Assembly (NCBI GenBank): GCA_937942165.1
Contig: CALDFW010000208.1
Location: forward strand, 1-32,197
Direction: 5' to 3'
DNA: 32,197 nucleotides
Source of the DNA: an uncultured bacterium
Lineage (GTDB): Bacteria; Latescibacterota; UBA2968; UBA8231
The position numbers and the translations under genes were made by a program. Below, one piece after another: positions 7,777 through 15,508 of this stretch; position 1 is the stretch's first letter; each line of letters opens with the position of its first letter. The notes beneath the pieces are model-generated. The model was not told the DNA's origin and did not search any database. It saw nothing but the letters and a program-made list of their open reading frames with translations.

Positions 7777-10266
7777 ATGCGTCGATTTTATCTGCATACC
7801 TTAACGCTCGTCCTTTTGCTCGGTATCCTACCGACCAGGACGGTATGGGCAGTTGAAGAAGACGTTATTCGCTTCGCCACGATAAACGCCAATTACCGCG
7901 TTGCGTTGGAGGAGATTATTCGGCGGTACGAAGAGCGCAATCCCCACATCAAAGTAGAGTTGTCTATTGTCGGTCAGGAATTTGCCACCTGGATCCGCAC
8001 CCGCGTGGCCGCCGGTGGCGATATGGTGCCGGATATTTACAACGGCAACTACACAAACGGCTACGACCGCCAAGGGCGCTGGGTGGCACTGGATTCTCAC
8101 CTAGGAGGTGTAAACCGCTATACGGGTAAGCGCTGGCTCGATGGGTTAGACGCCAAGCTCATCGAGCGCTATCGCGTGGACGGCAAAGTCTACATCTTGC
8201 CCATCGACTATATCGATATCGCCGTTTTCTACAACCGCGATCTCTTTGATAAGCTAGGTTTGCAGCTGCCCAAAACGTGGGCCGAGTGGATGGAGCTGTG
8301 CGAGCGCGTACAACAGGCTGGTTATGTGCCCATTGCCATTGGAGGCGATGCCCAGGCCTACTGGGCGGGAGAAATGGGCTGGTTGGTGCGCTTGCTAGGT
8401 GACGCCTACTTGCGCAACTACGTGCCGATGCTGATGGCTCAGCCCGGCGACTGGGACTACGAGCAGGCGCGCAACGGCGACTACCAATATCGCCCTGACG
8501 ACCTCTACTCCGACATGCTAGTTGTCGTTAATCGCGAGCGCGAGTTTGCTGCCATGCGCCGGGGGGAATTGGATTTTCGCGCGCCTAAGTTTCGCCGGCT
8601 ATACGAGCGGTTGGGCGAACTGGCGCAGTACTTTCAGCCGGGCTATATGGGTGCTGATGCACGGAGCGCTACGCAGCTTTTTTACACGCAGAAGGCAGCC
8701 ATGTGCCTGATGCACAGCGGCAGCATTACTGGCATCGTTCACGACTTTGCCAAAATGAAGCCAGAGGAACGTTTTGAATTCGCCAACTTCTGGTTCCCTC
8801 CCATAACCGACGATCCGCTGGTGGAAGGTCCCTTCCGCGGTGTGGGCGGCGGTGGGATGGTGCTGGCCGTTATGCAGAAAAACGATCCGCTACACGAGCA
8901 GAACGTCGTCGATTTTTTACAGTTTTTAACCACGCCAGAATCGGGCCGCTTACTCGTCGAGCGCACGCTGGCTGACGGGCAGCCTCTCACGGGTCCCCTG
9001 CTGATTGAAGGCGTGGATTTGCCGCCCGAGTTGGCCGATAAGTTTGACGTGTTTCGCGGCCACGGGTATGAAAAAATCAACTATCGCGGAGTCGGCGACG
9101 AGCAGGAGAGCGTGCAGGAATGGGTGATAATCGCCCAAGAGTACATGGGTGGACGCCTGTCTATGGATGACTTCCTGCAGCGCTACAACGAGCTGATGCT
9201 GCGCGGAGTTGACCGCTTAGTGCGGCGCGACGGTCTCGATATGGATCCGACGACCGAGGACGAGCCGCCCATAGTGCACCGTGAGAAAAACCCGTGGAAT
9301 CCATTTGAAAACGGCAGCCTGATGTTGGTGCTCATTACGACGGCTTTCGCGGTTTTTGCATGGGTGCAGGTTCGGAGTGCTCAAGGACCGGCCAAACACC
9401 GAACGCGGACCGCGTATATGTTGCTTTTTCCCACGGTATTCTTGCTCGCAGCATTCAACTATTTTCCCGCCCTGTCAGGGCTCTATCACGCCTTTACCGA
9501 GTGGGAGTCGGGGCGTGATCCGGTATTTAATGGGCTGGATAACTTTCGTCAGCTCTTAGCCGACGACATGCTCTACGTCGGGTTTGGCAATATGCTCATA
9601 TTGCTCTTCGCTGCGCTGATAAAAGCTACGATAGTGCCTTTTCTCGCCGCCGAGTTGATTCTGTATTTGGTTGGTGACCGCATCCGCTACGTATTTCGAA
9701 CGGCTTTTCTACTGCCCATGGTGGTGCCGGCGCTGGTCGGCGTTCTCATCTGGCGGCTGATCTACAATCCGGATATGGGGTTGCTGAATCAAGCGCTGGA
9801 CATGCTGAGTTTGTCTGCGCTTGCCGCCAATTGGCTAGGTGATCCAGAATTGGCTTTAGGAGCGATTATCGGTATGGGCTTCCCGTGGATTGGAGCTTTT
9901 GGTCTGCTCATCTATCTGGCCGGCCTGATGGGCATATCTCCAGATATCTACCACGCCTATACCATCGAATCAACGAGTACGCTTAGGCGCATCTGGCATC
10001 TCGACGTGCCCCTAGTGCGCGGGCAGACGCGCCTCTTGGTCATTCTAACCTTTATCAGCAGCGTGCAGGATTTCCAAACCGTGCTCATCATGACGCGCGG
10101 TGGGCCGGGTATGGCCACGTACGTGCCCGCACTGCGCATGTACAATCAGGCCTTTGTATACGGCCACTTCGGCTATGGGGCGGCCATTGGATTGATGCTG
10201 TTCCTGCTCGTTTTGACGATGACCGTGATCAATATGAAGGTCCTGCGGGGAGAAGAGACGACGTGA
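7777..10266 (+). CDS. Fusion of a family-1 (sugar) ABC solute-binding protein and a MalF-type ABC permease
   Basis: Signal peptide MRRFYLHTLTLVLLLGILPTRTVWA, then SBP_bac_1-like DVIRFATINANYRVALEEIIRRYEERNPHIKVELSIV...GDMVPDIYNGN, then a TM helix (LMLVLITTAFAVFAWVQV), then permease AYMLLFPTVFLLAAFNYFPALSGLYHAFTEW... The ORF-track start at 7438 overlaps the upstream SBP gene, so the ATG at 7777 is preferred. Confidence 0.9.
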   Translation: MRRFYLHTLTLVLLLGILPTRTVWAVEEDVIRFATINANYRVALEEIIRRYEERNPHIKVELSIVGQEFATWIRTRVAAGGDMVPDIYNGNYTNGYDRQGRWVALDSHLGGVNRYTGKRWLDGLDAKLIERYRVDGKVYILPIDYIDIAVFYNRDLFDKLGLQLPKTWAEWMELCERVQQAGYVPIAIGGDAQAYWAGEMGWLVRLLGDAYLRNYVPMLMAQPGDWDYEQARNGDYQYRPDDLYSDMLVVVNREREFAAMRRGELDFRAPKFRRLYERLGELAQYFQPGYMGADARSATQLFYTQKAAMCLMHSGSITGIVHDFAKMKPEERFEFANFWFPPITDDPLVEGPFRGVGGGGMVLAVMQKNDPLHEQNVVDFLQFLTTPESGRLLVERTLADGQPLTGPLLIEGVDLPPELADKFDVFRGHGYEKINYRGVGDEQESVQEWVIIAQEYMGGRLSMDDFLQRYNELMLRGVDRLVRRDGLDMDPTTEDEPPIVHREKNPWNPFENGSLMLVLITTAFAVFAWVQVRSAQGPAKHRTRTAYMLLFPTVFLLAAFNYFPALSGLYHAFTEWESGRDPVFNGLDNFRQLLADDMLYVGFGNMLILLFAALIKATIVPFLAAELILYLVGDRIRYVFRTAFLLPMVVPALVGVLIWRLIYNPDMGLLNQALDMLSLSALAANWLGDPELALGAIIGMGFPWIGAFGLLIYLAGLMGISPDIYHAYTIESTSTLRRIWHLDVPLVRGQTRLLVILTFISSVQDFQTVLIMTRGGPGMATYVPALRMYNQAFVYGHFGYGAAIGLMLFLLVLTMTVINMKVLRGEETT

Positions 10267-11135
10267 TGGCCGCCGATCATAAAAGATATAAACGGGCCCT
10301 AGTCGGGCTGATATTGGCGGGTTTTGCGCTGCTGACCTTGCTGCCATTTTTCATGACGCTGGTGATGTCGCAAAAGACCAATGGCGAAATCCTAAATCAA
10401 TTCTGGTCTTTGCCCGAGCAGCTTCGACCAGAATACTACGTCAACGCATTTACCTTTCTCGGCGTTTATATCGGGAACACGGTGTTAGTGGGATGCGGTA
10501 CTATCTTCGGCGTGGTATTTCTATCGTCGCTAGCCGGCTACGTATTTGCACGGATCGATTTTGCCGGCAAAAAAGTTGTTTTTCTCCTTATCCTGGCGCT
10601 CATGATGATACCGGGGATTCTCACGCTCATACCTGCTTTCATATGGTATAAGGAATTTCCCCTAGTGGGCGGCAACGACTGGCTTGGCCAAGGTGGGACG
10701 GGGTTTCTCAATACGCGCTGGGTGCTGCTGATTCCCTATATCGCTAGCGGCCAAGTATTCGGCACCTTTCTCTGCCGCAGTTTCTTCGAGAGCCTGCCCG
10801 AATCGCTCTTTGAGGCGGCGCGTATAGACGGTGCCTCCGAGTTCCAGCTTTACTGGCGCGTGGCGCTCCCGTTGAGTCAGCCTATTTTGGCCACGCTGGC
10901 CATACTCGCCTTTGTTGGCGTGTACAATGACTACGTGTGGCCGCTAGTCACGGTGAGCAGTGCCGATATTCAAACTTTTTCGGTGGGTATAACGCTCTTT
11001 GCAGGGGAGGGCAATCTGGAGCCGGGAGAGACCATGGCTGGCTACGTGCTGGGGTCACTGCCGCTGATTGTAGTTTTCGCTTTTGGCATGAAATACTACG
11101 TAGCGGGGCTTACTCAAGGGGCTATCAAGGGGTAG
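10263..11135 (+). CDS. Carbohydrate ABC transporter permease (MalG/UgpE type)
   Basis: Multi-TM protein with canonical EAA loop LFEAARIDGASEFQLYWRVALPLSQP. Start is GTG 10263 or ATG 10266, overlapping the upstream stop. Confidence 0.93.
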   Translation: MMAADHKRYKRALVGLILAGFALLTLLPFFMTLVMSQKTNGEILNQFWSLPEQLRPEYYVNAFTFLGVYIGNTVLVGCGTIFGVVFLSSLAGYVFARIDFAGKKVVFLLILALMMIPGILTLIPAFIWYKEFPLVGGNDWLGQGGTGFLNTRWVLLIPYIASGQVFGTFLCRSFFESLPESLFEAARIDGASEFQLYWRVALPLSQPILATLAILAFVGVYNDYVWPLVTVSSADIQTFSVGITLFAGEGNLEPGETMAGYVLGSLPLIVVFAFGMKYYVAGLTQGAIKG

Positions 11136-11152
11136 CGTTCGGGAGGACGCTA
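11133..11152. terminator. Short inverted repeat between convergent genes (possible weak bidirectional terminator)
   Basis: TAGCGT-TCGGGAGG-ACGCTA; the two convergent stop codons lie in the two arms. A T6 run lies about 11 nt downstream on +. Confidence 0.3.
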
Positions 11153-12076
11153 GCAATGGCGATATTTTTTGCGAAACTCTCTGGGGGAGAGCCCGTGCAA
11201 TTTGCGGAATTGTCGAGTGAAATAGTTGGCATCTGCAAAGCCGACTTCATAGCCTATCTGCGCAATGGGAGCCGGGCCGGCCAGGAGCAGTTCCTCTGCG
11301 CGCTGCAGGCGCATGTTGAGTAGGTATTCTATGGGACTCTGGCCGACGATGGCGTGGAAGTTGCGCGAGAGAGAGCGTTCAGACATGCCTGCCGCGTGGG
11401 CTAGGTCGCTCAGATGCAGAGACGCGCCTAGGTTGCTGTCCATATAGCGGATGCAGTTGGCGATGAGTAGTAGCTTGGTGCTGTCTAATGAGCCCAGCGT
11501 CTCGTATTGAATGCAGAGATTGCCTACGATCAGCTGTAGAAAGCCTCTCGCTCTAGAGCAGGCTAGGGGAGTGGTTTCCCGCGTGGCCGCTTCGAGTGAT
11601 TCTATCCAGTCTTCGATTTCAACTAGAGCCCGCTGTGGGAGTCGTAGTTGACCATTGAATTGGTCCATGGCTCGCACGCGCGGTTCCAACTTGAAGAGCG
11701 CATAAAAGCCAGGCATACTGACGCACTCGCGCTCCAACACTTGCAGATGTTGGCTGCGCATGAGGATGTTGATGAGGCTTAGGTTCTGCGTGTCGGCGTA
11801 GCCGTGCCGGATATTAGGAGGAATGACAAAAGTGTCGCCCGGGCCTATCGGGTGGCGAGTTTGCTCTATTAGGTGGATCCCGTGGCCTGCGAGGACGATT
11901 ACTAATTCGATAAAATCATGCTTGTGTAGTGCGCGTTGGTTGTGATTGGTTTCGCGCCGAGTGGCTATGCTCTGATAGGGTTCCTTAAACCAAAACTTAA
12001 GTTCCTCATCGCCTCGCGGTATGTGGTGATCGATCTCGGTTTCTACTTGTCTTGAGGACATGTTAATCTTTTGCAA
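11150..12076 (-). CDS. AraC-family transcriptional regulator with N-terminal cupin-like sensor
   Basis: C-terminal LHLSDLAHAAGMSERSLSRNFHAIVGQSPIEYLLNMRLQRAEELL...IAQIGYEVGFADANYFTRQFRKLHGLSPREFRKKY is a classic double HTH; N-terminal HKHDFIELVIVLAGHG...GDTFVIPPNIRHGY is cupin-like. Confidence 0.95.
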   Translation of the reverse strand: MQKINMSSRQVETEIDHHIPRGDEELKFWFKEPYQSIATRRETNHNQRALHKHDFIELVIVLAGHGIHLIEQTRHPIGPGDTFVIPPNIRHGYADTQNLSLINILMRSQHLQVLERECVSMPGFYALFKLEPRVRAMDQFNGQLRLPQRALVEIEDWIESLEAATRETTPLACSRARGFLQLIVGNLCIQYETLGSLDSTKLLLIANCIRYMDSNLGASLHLSDLAHAAGMSERSLSRNFHAIVGQSPIEYLLNMRLQRAEELLLAGPAPIAQIGYEVGFADANYFTRQFRKLHGLSPREFRKKYRHC

Positions 12077-12131
12077 TTTTGTTGTAGATGGACTCTATTT
12101 ACGCTGATGAAAGAGCCTGCGAAACCGTTCG

Positions 12132-12157
12132 TTGGCGAGATAATGCTAATATTTGGC
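12132..12157. promoter_or_regulatory. Candidate AraC-type operator (site B)
   Basis: TTGGCGAGATAATGCTAATATTTGGC; TTGGC half-sites at 12132 and 12153 (21 bp apart). 22/26 identical to site A, in the divergent araC-type / 12378 intergenic region. Confidence 0.55.
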
Positions 12158-12193
12158 TGATTTGTCAAGGTTTTTGTCCGTGATATGCGTATA

Positions 12194-12221
12194 TTGACCA
12201 GTTGATTTACTACAATATTAA
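12194..12221 (+). promoter_or_regulatory. Possible sigma70-like promoter for the 12378 gene
   Basis: TTGACC, 16-bp spacer, TATTAA in an AT-rich intergenic region. The perfect palindrome AACAATTGTT (12220-12229) overlaps its downstream edge. Confidence 0.35.
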
Positions 12222-12278
12222 CAATTGTTCGTTTGGACTCGTTGTTTAGCTTCATAGTTATTTATTGCTCGATTCTTG

Positions 12279-12295
12279 GAAAGGAGGTGTCTCCT
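12279..12295 (+). promoter_or_regulatory. STAB-SD-like element in the 5' leader, able to form a small hairpin
   Basis: GAAAGGAGG at 12279-12287, about 90 nt upstream of the ATG with no suitably placed start codon; AGGAG-GTGT-CTCCT can base-pair. Confidence 0.4.
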
Positions 12296-12377
12296 AAGAG
12301 CTGTAGTTGGCGTTAAAGTTCTTCCTTTTTTTGAGTTAGCGGATATTCGAACCACAACTAGTGAGGTGGTATTTATT

Positions 12378-13331
12378 ATGAAAAAGATCTTGAGTATCGC
12401 AAGTGCTGTAGCTTTGGGCATCATGCTGCAAGCCAGTGCCGTATCGGCGCACGTTCCCATTCCCGGCATTGATACTGGAACGTTGTTCCAGTGGCCCGCC
12501 GGTCAAGAGCCCGTTCTCGATGGCGATCTCTCCGAGTGGGATATCGTTCCGGAGGATTATTACGTGCCTTTCGATTCCCATTTCGAGTACTATCTTGGTT
12601 TGGGTCAAGAGAATGATGCGAGTAATCTGTCCTTCCGCGTAGTCGCAGGTTGGAGCGCTGGAACCAACCGTCTCTATCTCATGATGGAGCGCTATGATAA
12701 CTATTGGGATCGCAACGGTGTAGGTGCTGTGGCCGCCGGCGATGACAGCTGGGAAATCATGATTGACGCCGACCACGGTGGTGACCGCCACTTTGTCTTG
12801 GCCGAAGACTTCGAGGACGCAGACGAGCTCCAGCGCAATCAGGGCCGTCGCGCCCAGAATGCTCACCACGTATTTCCGGACATGCCCGATGCCAATCGCG
12901 CCGTCGGTTGGAAGTGGTTCTTCAACAGCAATTCGACCTGGCACGACGAGGCTCCCTGGGGCGACTACGGCTTCCAGTTGGACGGTGCCATCAACTCGGG
13001 TGAGGTCACCGCGCGCATCGAGATTATGACCGCAGCGTGGGATGATTTCCACTGGATTGGTCCCGACGATAGCCAGATCCACACCTTCACCGAAGGCAAT
13101 ACCATCGGTTTGGGTTGGGTTGTGCACGACAAGGATTCTGCCGAAGAGGATAACGGCGGTAAGAGCGACGGTGGTTGGGGTATCAACCCGAACATCCAGA
13201 TGTGGTTTGACTGCGTTAACTGCTCTGACTTCCTGTTGGCGCCGATCGATCCGCGCGTAGATTTCAGCAGCATTCCTACGGCAGTTGAAGAAGAGAGCTG
13301 GGGACGCATCAAGGCTGCTTATATCCAGTAG
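12378..13331 (+). CDS. Secreted CBM9-like (DOMON-like) carbohydrate-binding protein
   Basis: MKKILSIASAVALGIMLQASAVSAH signal peptide; FQWPAGQEPVLDGDLSEWDIVP is the CBM9-like DGDLSEW signature. The gene-proximal GAGGTG SD precedes the ATG at 12378; the track start at 12276 is unlikely. Confidence 0.75.
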   Translation: MKKILSIASAVALGIMLQASAVSAHVPIPGIDTGTLFQWPAGQEPVLDGDLSEWDIVPEDYYVPFDSHFEYYLGLGQENDASNLSFRVVAGWSAGTNRLYLMMERYDNYWDRNGVGAVAAGDDSWEIMIDADHGGDRHFVLAEDFEDADELQRNQGRRAQNAHHVFPDMPDANRAVGWKWFFNSNSTWHDEAPWGDYGFQLDGAINSGEVTARIEIMTAAWDDFHWIGPDDSQIHTFTEGNTIGLGWVVHDKDSAEEDNGGKSDGGWGINPNIQMWFDCVNCSDFLLAPIDPRVDFSSIPTAVEEESWGRIKAAYIQ

Positions 13332-13371
13332 TCTTATTTTGATCTCAAGCTACACTTAATTGCTACAACGG

Positions 13372-13422
13372 TCTGAAGGGGGGATGTGCTCGGCATCTCC
13401 CCTTCAGATTCTTCTTTTTTCC
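13372..13422 (+). terminator. Rho-independent terminator (possibly an intra-operon attenuator)
   Basis: TCTGAAGGGGGGAT-GTGCTCGGC-ATCTCCCCTTCAGA, a 14-bp stem with a single G-U pair and a 9-nt loop, followed by TTCTTCTTTTTTCC. Confidence 0.85.
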
Positions 13423-13468
13423 TCGTAACTTCCTGCAAAGAATCCAGCAGCCTCTCGGGAGTACCGCC

Positions 13469-15472
13469 ATGGTCGCATCCAATCGTTTATTGGTCGCGTT
13501 GTTGTCGATTGGGGTAATGAGTGTCGCAGTGGATGGACTGACCGTCTACCGGTTGGGAGGGGCCGATTTGCCACCTCCGCCCGAAGTGCAAGCGGGTCAA
13601 GCCGAGTACGTGCAGTTTGATTGGTCCAATCTCGACGCCAATTTGCAGGGGGTAGGCTCGTTCTTAAACATTGAGCCCGACGGCATTTCCCCGCTGTTTT
13701 TCTCGGAAGACCAGAATTTGGTAGTGAGCGTCGAGGATCGCGGCGGCTATGTCAACACGGGGGGAGGGACGTGCGGAACCTGCCCAGGATGGGTAGAGGC
13801 TGAAGAGACGGCCCTAGTCAGCGATGGAGACCTCGAGACGGCGTACTACGAGGTTAGCGGTAGCGAACCCGTCTTTGTACGTGGCGAGCGCTATGGTAAG
13901 AGCTTTCTCATTGACCTCGGTGGCCTGTTTGCGGTGGATCGCATCCGCTTTTCCACGCGCGCTGGAAATGAGGCTAATTACATAGAGCATTTTTACCTCT
14001 GGACCAATGCCTTGACCAATGACGAGGCGGGCATCAGCGACCTCGATCTGTGCGGCGCTGGGCGCACCGATAATTGCCTCGGTTTTGTCGGTCGAGACCA
14101 CCGCTTACTCTGGAGGTTCCTAGATTTATATTTCCATCCCTTCCTGGAAGTCAAGGAGAATACTCGATCTACGGTCGAAGTAAATCTCACCGGCGAATAT
14201 ATCCGCCGCGTAAACCTCCACGTCCCCTCGCAGCAGGCCCGCGACTGGGAGATTGCCGAAATCGAGATTTTTGCTCCTGGTTACGTGCCCAACGCTTCGT
14301 ACACTTCGAATATCCTCGATCTGGGGCGCGAGGTTACGCTGGGTGCACTGCGATGGTCGGGGCAGAAGGATGCCGCGGCTAAGATCGATATTCGCAGCCA
14401 AGGCGGCAGTGATAAAGATCCTAACATATACTGGCGCAAGACGTTCAGGGGAGACGAACAGGTTGTCTACGATGAGAACGGCGCCCCACTGACCCTTAGA
14501 AAATACAGCCGATTGGAAGCCTCTGAGCGCGGCAAAATCACGCGCGATGCGGACAATTGGGATTTTTGGTCGGTGACGTACGACTTTGCCGATAGCCAGG
14601 GCGTTGAACTGGCGACTACCCGGCCGCGTCGGTACGTGCAGTTGCAGATGGATTTTGTGTCGGGCCCTACGGCCGGCAGCAGACTCGACTACCTAGAGTG
14701 GACCGCTTCGCCGCCTGCGGCCACGGGGCTAGTGGGAGAAATAGACCCATGGCAAGTTGAGACGGCCCAAGTTACGAAGTTTACCTATGCAATTCGGCCT
14801 ACCATCGGCTTGGATGATCCGGGTTTTGATCGTCTAGAAATTTCGGTCAACGGGGGCCGGTTGCTGAGCGTAGATGCCGTGCGTATGGGGGGTGAAGACG
14901 TAGAGTTTACTCGGTTAGAAGAAGCGAATGATCGCCTGGTGGTGGCTGTCCCCAAAGTCGATATAAGCCGCACCGAAGAGGTGTTAGAGGTCGATTTTAG
15001 CGGCGAGATTTTTCGCTTCGGGGCGACGTTTAACGGTCGCGTGTCTAACAGCGAAACGCCGCAAGACATTCAGCAGCCGGTCCAGGCTGGAGATGCTACG
15101 GCGCTGCGCGATGGTAACACCCTTTCAGTGCAAGCGCTTTTATTGGGAGATGAGGTGCTAAGCGCGCTGGATCTTGGTGCGGGCGTTTTTACGCCCAATG
15201 AAGACGGCACTAACGACGGTTTAGACATTAGCTATGACCTGCTCAAGATTGTGGAGCCAGCCGAAGTGGCCGTGGAGATACGAGATCTAACGGGCGGAAT
15301 CGTGCGGCAGGTCTACGACGGGCTGGATGTGGCAGGTCGCCACAAGCACCGTTGGGATGGGCGAGATGATAGCGGACAGCGGGTGGGCCCGGGGATCTAC
15401 ATTTGCCGCATTGAAATCGAGACCGAGAGAGGGCGCCAGCAGCGATCAGGCGTCGTCGTTGTCGCATATTGA
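13469..15472 (+). CDS. Secreted protein with discoidin-like domain and C-terminal FlgD-Ig/gliding-type domain (paralog 1)
   Basis: N-terminal hydrophobic signal; LVSDGDLETAYY...FLIDLGGLFAVDRIRFSTR; C-terminus FTPNEDGTNDGLDISYDL...VEIRDLTGGIVRQVYDG...HRWDGRDDSGQRVGPGIYICRIEI. Confidence 0.75.
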   Translation: MVASNRLLVALLSIGVMSVAVDGLTVYRLGGADLPPPPEVQAGQAEYVQFDWSNLDANLQGVGSFLNIEPDGISPLFFSEDQNLVVSVEDRGGYVNTGGGTCGTCPGWVEAEETALVSDGDLETAYYEVSGSEPVFVRGERYGKSFLIDLGGLFAVDRIRFSTRAGNEANYIEHFYLWTNALTNDEAGISDLDLCGAGRTDNCLGFVGRDHRLLWRFLDLYFHPFLEVKENTRSTVEVNLTGEYIRRVNLHVPSQQARDWEIAEIEIFAPGYVPNASYTSNILDLGREVTLGALRWSGQKDAAAKIDIRSQGGSDKDPNIYWRKTFRGDEQVVYDENGAPLTLRKYSRLEASERGKITRDADNWDFWSVTYDFADSQGVELATTRPRRYVQLQMDFVSGPTAGSRLDYLEWTASPPAATGLVGEIDPWQVETAQVTKFTYAIRPTIGLDDPGFDRLEISVNGGRLLSVDAVRMGGEDVEFTRLEEANDRLVVAVPKVDISRTEEVLEVDFSGEIFRFGATFNGRVSNSETPQDIQQPVQAGDATALRDGNTLSVQALLLGDEVLSALDLGAGVFTPNEDGTNDGLDISYDLLKIVEPAEVAVEIRDLTGGIVRQVYDGLDVAGRHKHRWDGRDDSGQRVGPGIYICRIEIETERGRQQRSGVVVVAY

Positions 15473-15508
15473 TTGCTCAGGTTTTTCAGGAACTTAGGAG
15501 AGGCTGCG

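Noticed and set aside
12336-13127. 263-aa minus-strand ORF
   Set aside because: Antisense to the well-supported CBM9-like gene, with no recognisable family and low-complexity composition typical of a shadow ORF.
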